DNA of 64,000 nt from Bacteroidales bacterium UBA3653 (GTDB lineage: Bacteria > Bacteroidota > Bacteroidia > Bacteroidales > Paludibacteraceae): contig DFKE01000012.1 in the NCBI GenBank assembly GCA_002373505.1, positions 124,001-188,000 on the forward strand. The letters are read 5' to 3'. This document shows positions 8,762 to 17,130 of the stretch, piece after piece. Within the stretch, counting starts at the first letter, position 1. Every line of letters begins with the position of its first letter. A model generated the notes under the pieces. It was not told the origin of the DNA and did no database searches. It saw only the letters and a list, made by a program, of their open reading frames with translations. Both the position numbers and the translations under genes were made by a program.

Positions 8762-10677
8762 AACCGGAAGGTTACTCCCATGAGGCAGTTGATGCCCTGC
8801 GAACGGTAGCCGTAGTAAATCTCGTTCTTCCGGTGCAACCAGTTGTTGAGTTGGAAGAAGATCACGAGGTTCGGCTTCGGCTCCGGGGAAAGTTTACTTC
8901 CATCCTTCGTCCTTTCACCTTTCACCTTTCCTCCTACCCACATGTTATATGCCGCACCGAGGTTGAGGTCCACCGTCGGCTTCAGGACATGCACGCCATC
9001 CGTAGCCAGAGCCAGACGGCTGCCGGTAAAATGGTTGTCCGAATAAACGGACCAGTGCTTGTCTATCTTGCCGTCGATACGCAGGTCGATCTTCCATGCC
9101 GCGCGGTCATAGACAGCCTTGGAGGTGTTGCCCAGCAGGTCGGTCAGTTCCACACACGGCGCGTTGTACTGGTATCCGTTCGCCTCATGGCGCATAGCAG
9201 ACCAGAAGAAATAGTCGCCGTTGAGGTTGATACGCACGATGTCGCGGTAGTGGTAGTTGATCTGACCTCCTACCTTGCCGCGGCTGTAGTCGCTGTAGGT
9301 GTAGCTGAAATCACCTGCCGCCAGGGGCACGTCGAGCACACCGGGCTGGTAGATAGCATTGTCGGAGACGGCAATGAGCGTCATGGTGTTCAGTTGCACC
9401 ATATAGCCGCCGTGGAGTTCAAAGAGCAGGTCCCTGTGCGGACGGATATGAAATCCTAACTCGCCGTCCACCGGCGTATGGGATGCCGGGTGCCGGGAGA
9501 TGATACCGGCGTGGATCACGCGGTAACGGTTCGACTCCATGAAGCCTTGCAGACTTCCCAGCGCATGGTAGCCCATGATATCCGCATAGAGCGTGAGCCA
9601 CTGTTTGGCGATCTGCGCCTCCATGTTGATATGCGGCGAGGGAGCAAAAGTGATATTGTCCGTAGCAGACAGGCTGTTCCTGCCGCGACCTACGTTGAGG
9701 TCCAGGTTCACGCCCAAATGGATCCGGAACCGCTTGCCTTCATACGCATAATACGGCTCGATACGGAAATTATGGCGGGCGTTATAGAAATTGGTCGGTA
9801 TGGTGGCTGCCAGATTGCCGCTCAGCTGCAGGAAGTTGTTCTGCATGTAGAACTGCGCTCCCACATGGTGCGCCTCGCTATGCCAGTCGAAATCGGCATG
9901 TGTACGAATCTGGTGCTCGCTCACCGCATTAGGTTTGGCGAACAGCATGTACCCCGTCTGCACGCGGTACTGCACGTCGTTCTTGGCGTTCGCCTTCACG
10001 CCCACATACGCCTCGGCGGTCCAGAGCGATGTCTTGTCCCTGTCCGTTAGCGGTGCGCGGTTGGCATACGCCGTCTTGTTCTTCTCCCACATGCCGAAAC
10101 CGCCTCCGGGTGCTGCGGCTGAACCCGCATAGTCGTACCAATGGCCGTACTTATGATAGTATATATTCCCGCCGTTGACGCCGAAATAGAGGTTGCAGGT
10201 AGAGAACGTATGCGTGAACGTAAGCCCCAGTTTGGTGCGGCTCAGCGCATCGATACCCCATTGCGCCTTATGGTGCGCATACACATCCAGAATCGATTTC
10301 TTGCCGTCATCCAGCTTGTAACCGAAATCAAACAAGGTGTTCGGGTGACCGATCGCGCCGCGGATATAACCGTGGTACTTGTGTCCCTCCGCAAAGCGTG
10401 TGGGTTGCGACAGCAGCGGATGAAAACCGGTGCCGGGAGTGACCTCCGCCGTATATTCCGAATACTCGATAGGCGCAGGCTCCATCTCCACCTCCACTAC
10501 CGCCGGCTTCGTGGATACTTTGCCTGCCGACTGGATCACCGGCTGGAAATCCCGCTCTACCGTCACGGACCTGTTCAGCGCGCTGTCGCTCTGGGCAAAG
10601 GTAAGGGCGAATGGCGAAAGGGCAAATATCGTAATGACGTAATGACGTAATGACGTGATTAATAAATTATTCTTCAT
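8758..10677 (-). CDS. Outer-membrane beta-barrel protein, TonB-receptor-like
   Basis: 639 residues. The signal peptide ends near residue 29 (TFAQS). A short periplasmic segment, SALNRSVTVERDFQPVIQSAGK, is of a kind seen in Bacteroidales proteins encoded next to a large TPR protein. The rest alternates aromatic and polar residues and ends in TFRF, a terminal Phe typical of outer-membrane barrels. The start overlaps the stop of the TPR gene by 11 bases, so the two are probably translated together and may form one outer-membrane complex; the cargo is unknown. The stop codon lies in a CTAG array, a 21-bp CCTTTCA array (8911-8931) interrupts the C-terminal region in frame, and the signal peptide is partly encoded by GTAATGAC repeats. 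Confidence 0.75.
   Translation of the reverse strand: MKNNLLITSLRHYVITIFALSPFALTFAQSDSALNRSVTVERDFQPVIQSAGKVSTKPAVVEVEMEPAPIEYSEYTAEVTPGTGFHPLLSQPTRFAEGHKYHGYIRGAIGHPNTLFDFGYKLDDGKKSILDVYAHHKAQWGIDALSRTKLGLTFTHTFSTCNLYFGVNGGNIYYHKYGHWYDYAGSAAAPGGGFGMWEKNKTAYANRAPLTDRDKTSLWTAEAYVGVKANAKNDVQYRVQTGYMLFAKPNAVSEHQIRTHADFDWHSEAHHVGAQFYMQNNFLQLSGNLAATIPTNFYNARHNFRIEPYYAYEGKRFRIHLGVNLDLNVGRGRNSLSATDNITFAPSPHINMEAQIAKQWLTLYADIMGYHALGSLQGFMESNRYRVIHAGIISRHPASHTPVDGELGFHIRPHRDLLFELHGGYMVQLNTMTLIAVSDNAIYQPGVLDVPLAAGDFSYTYSDYSRGKVGGQINYHYRDIVRINLNGDYFFWSAMRHEANGYQYNAPCVELTDLLGNTSKAVYDRAAWKIDLRIDGKIDKHWSVYSDNHFTGSRLALATDGVHVLKPTVDLNLGAAYNMWVGGKVKGERTKDGSKLSPEPKPNLVIFFQLNNWLHRKNEIYYGYRSQGINCLMGVTFRF
8911..8931. 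repeat. Heptamer array CCTTTCA x3 inside barrel gene
   Basis: Two CCTTTCA units and one CCTTTCC give 21 bp, adding seven codons (about KVKGERT) without a frameshift. Confidence 0.85.
10631..10654. repeat. Octamer array GTAATGAC x3 in signal-peptide region
   Basis: Three identical GTAATGAC units encode SLRHYVITI of the barrel protein's signal peptide on the minus strand. A related array lies at 13578-13601. Confidence 0.95.
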
Positions 10678-13606
10678 CTTCTGCCTCCTCCTTTTCTACG
10701 GGTTGTTCGATCTTGTCCAGTTCGGCGAGTCGTGCGCTGATGAGCGCAGGTATATCGTCGTCTTTCACCATATAGTTCTGTTGCAGGACGAGCAGATACT
10801 GCCTTGCCTGGAAATACTCGCCGCGGCTGCGGTTGATATCGCTTAGGAGCACCAGTGCGCGCGCCAGCCAGTATTGCTGCTGGGTGTTCATCTGGGTGAA
10901 CTCCATCACTTGGGCTTCCGCGTTCTCCATGTCTCCGGCTTCGTAATAACTTTGCGCCAGCAGGTATTTGGCCTCCGCGCCTTGCGCCGTACGCACTTCC
11001 TTGGCTAACGCCCGCAGGTCCGGCTGGGCTTTGCTCCATTGGCGGAGAGCGATATAGGCTTTCGCTCTGCCGTACATCGCTTCAGCCTCGGTCTCGTCGC
11101 TCACCGGCGTGTCGCTCAGCAGTTGCTCCGCTACGTCGATAGCCGCCTGGTGGCGGCCCAGTTGCTGCGAGCAGCGCAGGATACCCAGACGGGCGATAGT
11201 GGTGTTCTCGCGGGTGGAGGCGAGGGCATGCATGCGGTAGAATCCGTCCAGCGCACCTTTCCAGTCACCTTTGTCATAGCATATCTCCGCTACGCGCATG
11301 GCTGCCTCTTCCTGATACGGGTTGGCGTTCATCTCCGCCAGCACCGAATACTGACCCAGCGCCTCCGTCGTCTTGCCCAGACGGTAATACGAATCCGCCA
11401 GATAATAGCGCGCGGTAGTGCAGTAGCGTCCGCCGGCGCAGTACTGTGTGATATAGTTGCTCAGACTCACCGTCGCCTTCTGGTACGCCGCTTGCATATA
11501 CTGCATCTCGGCGGCTGCATACAGCAGCGAATCCTCTGCCGTGGTGACGTTCATGTTCATCTTCGCCAGGTTCTTCGAATACGCCAGATATTCATCTACG
11601 TTGCCGCTCTCGATATACAGTGCCTGAAGGGCGTCCAGAGCGGTGTACGCCTCTTCCGTAGCCGGATATTTCTCTATCGTCTGGCGGTAGGCGGCTATGG
11701 CCTGGTCGTTCTGCCCCAGGTTACGGAAGAGCATGGCGCGCTCCAGAGAAGCCTTCCGCGCCAGCGTGGAGTGGGGATAACCGCCCAGCAGCTGCTCATA
11801 GGTGATGATAGCGCTCCGCTCGTCCTCTTGCTGCAACTGGGCACGCGCGATCTCATACACGCCGTCGTCCGCATAGTCGGATTTGGGATAGCGTTTCACC
11901 AGGTCGCGCAGCACACTGATCTTCTCGCTGTATTTATGCTGCAAGCCGAGGGCATAGCCTTTCTGGAACAGCGCATAGTCCGTTCCGGCAGCCTGCAGGT
12001 TCGCCACCTGCGAGTAATACGAGATAGCCTGCGGGAACTGGCGGGCGTTGAAATAGCAGTCGCCTATGCGGTTGAGTGCGTCCGCGTAGGTCGGCTCGGT
12101 GGCAAGCGCCGCATCGATATACATGGAGAAAGCGTTCTGCGCCTTGTTATACTGCTTCTGCGAGAAAAAGGCGTAACCTTGCAGATACCGCGCAATGGAG
12201 TAGTTCGCAGATCCTTTGGCGCCGGGACGGCTGAAGAAGGTGTTGAGGTCCGACTCGCAGGCGGTGTAGTTGCGCAGACGGTAATTCGCCTCCGCACGCA
12301 CATAATAAGCCTCCGTCGTGTATTCCGAACTCTCCGCGTCATGCTTGATCAGTTCCGTCATCCAGTCCACGGACTGCTGCATCTTGCCTTGCAGGAAATT
12401 GTCAGCGCCTAACTGGTAGCGCAGATACTGCTTGGTCTGCAGCATCTTCGGCGTAGGCGAAGGGATCGAGTCCAGCGTCTGGATGGCGGCGGCGTAGTTC
12501 TTGCTCTGCATCAGCGCATCCGAGAGCAACTGGTAAATCCGTCCTTCGTATTTGGAATCCGGGTATTGAGACAGAAAATCATTGAATGCCCGCACGGACT
12601 CGCCCAGGGCGCTTGAACTCTGATAGGTGCAGAGCGTGTAGTTGTACGCCGCCTCTTCCGCTACGGCAGGGGTGATCTTGTACCCCGCTGCGGCTTGGTA
12701 CGACAACTTCGCCTGCTCCGGCTGGCCGAGTTGAACATAGGCGTTGCCCAGCGTCAGACAGGCAGCCTCCGAGATGGAGTCATGCTCTTGCTTGACCTGC
12801 TTGAGCGAACCCACGGCGGCTTCATACTGTCCCAACCGGTACTGAGCCGTTCCGAGCATGAACATGTCATTCCGCAACGGCTCCTCTTTGTTCTCCGCAG
12901 CCGATTTCCGGTAGATGGTCAGGTGCTCCACCGCGCTGTTGTAGTCCTTCTTGAGAAAACTCATCTCGCCCAGTATGCGGTGCAGCTCGCCGTTATTCAG
13001 GTTCTCCGGATGCTCGCGAAGCAGCGCGGTGGCTCTCGACTCCGCCTCTTCGTAATCACCCGTCGCGTAGTATATCTGAGTCAGGTAATAAGGGACGGTC
13101 TTGGCGTACTGAGGGTCGTCCTCCAGAGACTTCAGGGCAGGAAGCGCCTTCTCATACCGCTCCAGCTTGTACATGCAGTAGGCGTAGTAATAGGTGCCGC
13201 GGGTCGTATAACGGCTGTTCCCCTTGCCCAACTGGCTGAAATAGATAGAGGCACGCTGGTACTCCTGCATCATCAGATAGGCATATCCGCGGTAAAAAGC
13301 GTAGTCCGTCTGATGATCGCGGCTCAAGGCCTTCGGATCTACCGGCTCCAGAATCTTCAACCCTTGTTTGTAATGCCCTTTCTCTACCTGTAGCACACCC
13401 TGCATGAAATGCACCTCGTCCTGAAACGTGGTGTACGGGTACGCCTGCAGATAGCTCTTGAGGTCGCGCTGAAGCATCTTGTCACGTCCGTCGAAACGCT
13501 CGGCTAATGCGTTATAGCGCGTCTCCATCTCCGTCGTCTGGGCGGAGAGGGAGAGCGTGCATAAAGCGAAAGCAATCGTAATTACGTAATGTCGTAATGA
13601 CGTCAT
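10667..13606 (-). CDS. Large TPR-repeat envelope protein
   Basis: 979 residues from the ATG at 13606; an upstream in-frame ATG at 13648 would overlap potD and precede the natural signal peptide. The signal peptide ends near LSLSAQT. The rest is many tetratricopeptide repeats (for instance YYLADSYYRLGKTTEALGQY), which form a helical solenoid for protein contacts. Such proteins resemble the TPR scaffolds of Bacteroidota outer-membrane machines. The stop overlaps the downstream barrel gene by 11 bases, so a physical partnership is likely. The signal peptide contains the same SLRHYVITI run as the neighbour, from GTAATGAC-type octamers. The exact role is unknown. Confidence 0.8.
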   Translation of the reverse strand: MTSLRHYVITIAFALCTLSLSAQTTEMETRYNALAERFDGRDKMLQRDLKSYLQAYPYTTFQDEVHFMQGVLQVEKGHYKQGLKILEPVDPKALSRDHQTDYAFYRGYAYLMMQEYQRASIYFSQLGKGNSRYTTRGTYYYAYCMYKLERYEKALPALKSLEDDPQYAKTVPYYLTQIYYATGDYEEAESRATALLREHPENLNNGELHRILGEMSFLKKDYNSAVEHLTIYRKSAAENKEEPLRNDMFMLGTAQYRLGQYEAAVGSLKQVKQEHDSISEAACLTLGNAYVQLGQPEQAKLSYQAAAGYKITPAVAEEAAYNYTLCTYQSSSALGESVRAFNDFLSQYPDSKYEGRIYQLLSDALMQSKNYAAAIQTLDSIPSPTPKMLQTKQYLRYQLGADNFLQGKMQQSVDWMTELIKHDAESSEYTTEAYYVRAEANYRLRNYTACESDLNTFFSRPGAKGSANYSIARYLQGYAFFSQKQYNKAQNAFSMYIDAALATEPTYADALNRIGDCYFNARQFPQAISYYSQVANLQAAGTDYALFQKGYALGLQHKYSEKISVLRDLVKRYPKSDYADDGVYEIARAQLQQEDERSAIITYEQLLGGYPHSTLARKASLERAMLFRNLGQNDQAIAAYRQTIEKYPATEEAYTALDALQALYIESGNVDEYLAYSKNLAKMNMNVTTAEDSLLYAAAEMQYMQAAYQKATVSLSNYITQYCAGGRYCTTARYYLADSYYRLGKTTEALGQYSVLAEMNANPYQEEAAMRVAEICYDKGDWKGALDGFYRMHALASTRENTTIARLGILRCSQQLGRHQAAIDVAEQLLSDTPVSDETEAEAMYGRAKAYIALRQWSKAQPDLRALAKEVRTAQGAEAKYLLAQSYYEAGDMENAEAQVMEFTQMNTQQQYWLARALVLLSDINRSRGEYFQARQYLLVLQQNYMVKDDDIPALISARLAELDKIEQPVEKEEAEDEE
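13578..13601. repeat. Octamer array GTAATGAC-type x3 in signal-peptide region
   Basis: Units GTAATTAC, GTAATGTC and GTAATGAC stand in exact 8-bp register and encode part of the TPR protein's signal peptide. Confidence 0.85.
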
Positions 13607-13620
13607 AACGAATTTGTTTT

Positions 13621-14871
13621 TTAACGTGCTAATTTGATTTCGTTCCACATCTCAAGCAGCATCTCTTGCGCGTCGCCGGCGTCATGCATGAGCGCGCAGC
13701 GGTCGATGATGCTCTTGTCTGCATAGTAAACGGGGTTGAGGTGCAGGGCGTGCGGATCCAGCATCTCGCCGTCAACCTCGATAGGATCCTCGCCGAAGAA
13801 ATACGAAGCATCTACTGTCTCAGGCCACTCCTCCTCGTCGTTCTGGTCTTCCAGCACTGTCGCTGCGGCAAGAGGACCGCCGGCGCAGGATACATAACCG
13901 ATCTCGTCCATGTTAGCCAGCGCATTGTCCGCGCGGCACATATAATCGATGAAATAGGTTGCGGCTTTTACGTTCTTGGCATACTTCGGGATAACCCAGC
14001 CGTCGAACCATACGTTGGAACCCTCTTTCGGGACGATATAATCCAGCATCACACCCATCTCGGCTGCCTCTTCGATGGCAAACTGCGCGTCGCCGGACCA
14101 GCTCAGGTTCAGCCATGCTTTGCCTTTCGTCATCTCTTCTTTTCCGAAATCAACCTCCCATCCGCAGATCTGTCTCTTGGCCTGGAGAAGGATCTCTTTG
14201 ACAGCGGCTACGCGTTCCGGGGTGATGTTGCGTATAAGTTCGTCGCGGTTGATTCTGCCTGCCTCGATATCATCCGAGAAAGCGTACAGTACCAATACCG
14301 AATAGACATCGCGGAATGCGTCTTTCATCAGGATGCGGTTCTCGAAATCCGGGTTCAGGATAGCGCTCCAGCTCTCCAGATCCTCGCTCTTCACAAACTG
14401 CGGGTTGTAGATGAAGCCGGTCGTGCCCCACATATAACCTACCGTGTAGTCGCTTACTTTGACATCGGTACTCGGTGCCATCTGCTGGAATTTCTCCGTT
14501 ACGAACGGCGAGATATTGTCGAAATACCAGATGCTGTCGGCGATCAGCTCTTTCTGGATCGGCAGGAGCAGGTCTTTCTTCAGCATGCGCTCGATGATGT
14601 ACTCCGACGGACAGAATACGTCGTAGTCCTCGTGACCTACCTCGATCTTCGTCAATGCGGTCTCGTTGATGTCGAAGGTCTCATACACCAGTTCTACCTT
14701 CTCGCCCGTTTGGTCGTAATACCACTGCTCGAAGTTCGTCTTGACGTCCTCGTCGATGTAGTCCGCCCAGTTGAGCACTTTGAGTTGATGTGCGCGGTTG
14801 GCGCCGCCGCAGGATACCATGATGAGGGACAAAGCCACAAGGTACAAAGTACCAAAGAATGATTTTTTCAT
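13621..14871 (-). CDS. potD: Spermidine/putrescine-binding lipoprotein PotD
   Basis: 416 residues. A lipoprotein signal peptide ends MVSC with cysteine 21. The mature part starts with VLNWADYIDEDV, the family hallmark, and contains polyamine-binding-type aromatic and acidic residues such as YDVFCPSEY and GYMWGTTGF. It captures polyamines in the periplasm and hands them to PotBC. It is last in the potA-potB-potC-potD order. The TPR gene starts 14 bases further on. The signal peptide includes a short ACAAAGTACCAAAG-type repeat. Confidence 0.93.
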   Translation of the reverse strand: MKKSFFGTLYLVALSLIMVSCGGANRAHQLKVLNWADYIDEDVKTNFEQWYYDQTGEKVELVYETFDINETALTKIEVGHEDYDVFCPSEYIIERMLKKDLLLPIQKELIADSIWYFDNISPFVTEKFQQMAPSTDVKVSDYTVGYMWGTTGFIYNPQFVKSEDLESWSAILNPDFENRILMKDAFRDVYSVLVLYAFSDDIEAGRINRDELIRNITPERVAAVKEILLQAKRQICGWEVDFGKEEMTKGKAWLNLSWSGDAQFAIEEAAEMGVMLDYIVPKEGSNVWFDGWVIPKYAKNVKAATYFIDYMCRADNALANMDEIGYVSCAGGPLAAATVLEDQNDEEEWPETVDASYFFGEDPIEVDGEMLDPHALHLNPVYYADKSIIDRCALMHDAGDAQEMLLEMWNEIKLAR

Positions 14872-14911
14872 TGTAGTGTTAATTAATATAGTTGTTGTTA
14901 TTGTTTTTTCC

Positions 14912-14939
14912 CTAGTTGGCTAGACGACTAGTTTCCTAG
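14912..14939. repeat. Octamer CTAG array at end of potC
   Basis: CTAG occurs at 14912, 14920, 14928 and 14936 in exact 8-bp register. The last one supplies the TAG stop of potC (minus strand). Tetramers here are TTGG, ACGA and TTTC, unlike the other CTAG arrays. Confidence 0.9.
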
Positions 14940-16339
14940 TTCTTTCTTTGTTTGGAATTACGGATATTGATATATATCAATACGGTCAGCATGACCAGCA
15001 GGATAAGGGTGAATAACGGCCGCAACTCCGGAGTCAGACCGCCTTTGCGGGCGTCCGAGTAGATGAAGGTGGAGAGCGTCTCCAGGCCGCCGCTGCCCTT
15101 GGTGAAGAAAGTCACGCCGAAATCATCGACAGACAGCGTCAGCGCGAGGATGAAACCGCTGATCATGCCCGGCCATAACTCCGGAAGCATCACCATACGG
15201 AGGGCTTGACCGGGAGTGGCACCCAGATCCAGAGCCGCCTCATATGTGTTGGGGTTCATACGGCTCAGACGCGGCAGAACGCTCAGTACCACATACGGCG
15301 TACAGAACACCACATGCGCGATACATACCGTCGCCAGACCCTGGCTGAAACCCAGGGCTACGAACAGCAGGAAAAGCGAGATACCGGTGATGATATCCGG
15401 GTTGATCATCGGAACGGAGTTGAGAAACGACACCACCTTCCGTTGCCGCGAGCGCATGTTATAGATTCCGATAGCCGCCAGCGTACCTAAGATAGTGGAG
15501 CTGACCGCGGCGATGAGCGCGATGATTACGGTGTACCAGATAGCGCTGTTGAGGCCCGCATCGGCCTGACCGGTGAAGAGGTTAGCGTACAGGTCCAGCG
15601 AGAAGCCCGTCCAGTTACCGAGCACTTTGCTCTTGGTAAAGGAGAAGACGGCGATGAGGGCGATCGGCGCATAGAGAACGACCAGCAGCAGCCAGAGATA
15701 CATCTGGGAGAAATAATGCCGTCTCAGACCCATGCGTTTGCGCCGGAGTGTCTCTTGCTCCACGGGCGTCAGTCCACGCTCCTTGCGCCGCTCCGTAATG
15801 ACGTAGCAGGCATAGGCTATACCGGCTGCCAGCACCAGACCCGCGAAGACAAACCATATCCAGCCGTGGCTGCGATGGCTCTCTGCCGTCTCGTGCAGGT
15901 ACGCCTCGAAAGTGTTCCGGCCGTTAGTCACCAGAACCCGCTGGTTGCGGTTCTTGGGCTCTTTCTTACTACGCCAGACTGTCCATACTACCTCCTCACT
16001 CTCGCTGTAGCAGAAGATACTGTCACCCCATGCGCTCAGATCCTCCTCACCCGGATGGGCGAAGATGAAATCCACCGTGTCACGGCCTTCGTCGTAGCGC
16101 AGAGGCTCGTATTTGCCGCCGTCGTAGAGCGAGATGTTCACTTTCTCGCCGGCATAGGAAACAGGGAAATTGTCAAGCAACTCCACTTCTCCCGTCGCTG
16201 CCATACGCAGTTCGTACGTCAGCTTCGACTGTGCGGAGGCCATCAGGCAGAAAAGCAGCCCGATCGAAATACCGATATACCGGCGTATCGAGATACCGGA
16301 ATTCCTTCGTACCTCGTACATTTGTCCTTCGTACATCAT
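14936..16339 (-). CDS. potC: Polyamine ABC permease PotC with long N-terminal extension
   Basis: 467 residues against about 260 in ordinary PotC. Residues 215-467 are the permease: six helices and the EAA loop EAALDLGATPGQAL for contact with the ATPase. In front lie a signal-peptide-like helix (about 24-37), an extracytoplasmic domain of about 120 residues and one more helix (about 160-182), ending in a basic cytoplasmic linker. The extension is not part of the usual family; a substrate-docking or sensing role is only a guess. The ATG overlaps the TGA of potB (ATGA), which supports this start, so the repeat-encoded first residues (MMYEGQMYEV, ISIRRYIGISIG) are probably translated. The stop is in a CTAG array. 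Confidence 0.88.
   Translation of the reverse strand: MMYEGQMYEVRRNSGISIRRYIGISIGLLFCLMASAQSKLTYELRMAATGEVELLDNFPVSYAGEKVNISLYDGGKYEPLRYDEGRDTVDFIFAHPGEEDLSAWGDSIFCYSESEEVVWTVWRSKKEPKNRNQRVLVTNGRNTFEAYLHETAESHRSHGWIWFVFAGLVLAAGIAYACYVITERRKERGLTPVEQETLRRKRMGLRRHYFSQMYLWLLLVVLYAPIALIAVFSFTKSKVLGNWTGFSLDLYANLFTGQADAGLNSAIWYTVIIALIAAVSSTILGTLAAIGIYNMRSRQRKVVSFLNSVPMINPDIITGISLFLLFVALGFSQGLATVCIAHVVFCTPYVVLSVLPRLSRMNPNTYEAALDLGATPGQALRMVMLPELWPGMISGFILALTLSVDDFGVTFFTKGSGGLETLSTFIYSDARKGGLTPELRPLFTLILLVMLTVLIYINIRNSKQRKN
16269..16336. repeat. Octamer ATACCGNN x4 followed by CTTCGTAC repeats at potC start
   Basis: ATACCGAT, ATACCGGC, GTATCGAG and ATACCGGA fill 16269-16300 in 8-bp register. They are followed to 16336 by TTCGTAC/CTCGTAC units of 7-8 bp. 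Together they encode the first 24 or so residues of PotC. Confidence 0.8.
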
Positions 16340-17130
16340 ATCATTCCTCCTTTCTCTCCTTCGGAGTTGTTGTCGCCGAAGAACGACGTGAGACCTATGA
16401 TGATCAGCAGTACCAGACTCAGAACGGCGCCGTAGTTAAGCAGGTCGGTCGTCGTGATATAGTCCTGGATGAGAGAACCGAACAGTTTGATGTTGTTATG
16501 CGTCAGCAGTTCGGCGATAGCGAAAGTGGAGACGGTGGGCATAAACACCATCACGATGCCGCTATAGACACCGGGCATCGATAGCGGAACGATGATCTTC
16601 CAGAAGCACGTCCAGCGGTTGGCACCCAGGTCCTGAGCCGCCTCTACAAGCGAGTTGTCCATCTTCTGCAAGGTGTTGTAAATCGGGTAGATCATAAACG
16701 GCAGGTAGTCGTAACAAAGACCGAAGAGCAATGCTCCTTCGCCTAACGGCAGACCGCACATGTTGAACAACTCTACGGTCGCTACCGTACGCAGAAGGAA
16801 ATTGATCCACATCGGCAGGATAAACAGCATCGCCATCACTTTGGGCGTCCGGAAATCCTCCTGCGCCATGATATATGCCGCCGGATAGCCTATCAGCAGA
16901 CAGATTGCCGTGTTGAAAACAGCTATCATCACCGAATACAAAAACGTCTGGATCGCCTCGCTATGCGTGAAGAACTTCGCGAAATTGCGGATCGTGAAAT
17001 GACCGTCGATGTCGGTGAACGCATATACCGCTACCAATATCAGCGGCAACACGACAAACATCGCCATAAACAGGATATAAGGCCATGCCCACGTCCGACG
17101 GCTCGAAAATATCTGAATAACTCTACTCAT
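16336..17130 (-). CDS. potB: Polyamine ABC permease PotB
   Basis: 264 residues, normal length. Six predicted membrane helices, with the EAA motif EAAQDLGANRWTCFWKI near residue 165. It pairs with PotC in the inner membrane. The start overlaps the end of potA by 8 bases and the stop overlaps potC by 4, typical of a translationally coupled operon. Confidence 0.93.
   Translation of the reverse strand: MSRVIQIFSSRRTWAWPYILFMAMFVVLPLILVAVYAFTDIDGHFTIRNFAKFFTHSEAIQTFLYSVMIAVFNTAICLLIGYPAAYIMAQEDFRTPKVMAMLFILPMWINFLLRTVATVELFNMCGLPLGEGALLFGLCYDYLPFMIYPIYNTLQKMDNSLVEAAQDLGANRWTCFWKIIVPLSMPGVYSGIVMVFMPTVSTFAIAELLTHNNIKLFGSLIQDYITTTDLLNYGAVLSLVLLIIIGLTSFFGDNNSEGEKGGMI

Noticed and set aside
13607..13648. 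Upstream ATG at 13648 as start of the TPR protein
   Set aside because: It overlaps potD and would put 14 polar residues before a typical signal peptide that starts with ATG at 13606.
13666..14862. 398-codon plus-strand frame opposite potD
   Set aside because: Entirely antisense to potD, with no domain or signal.
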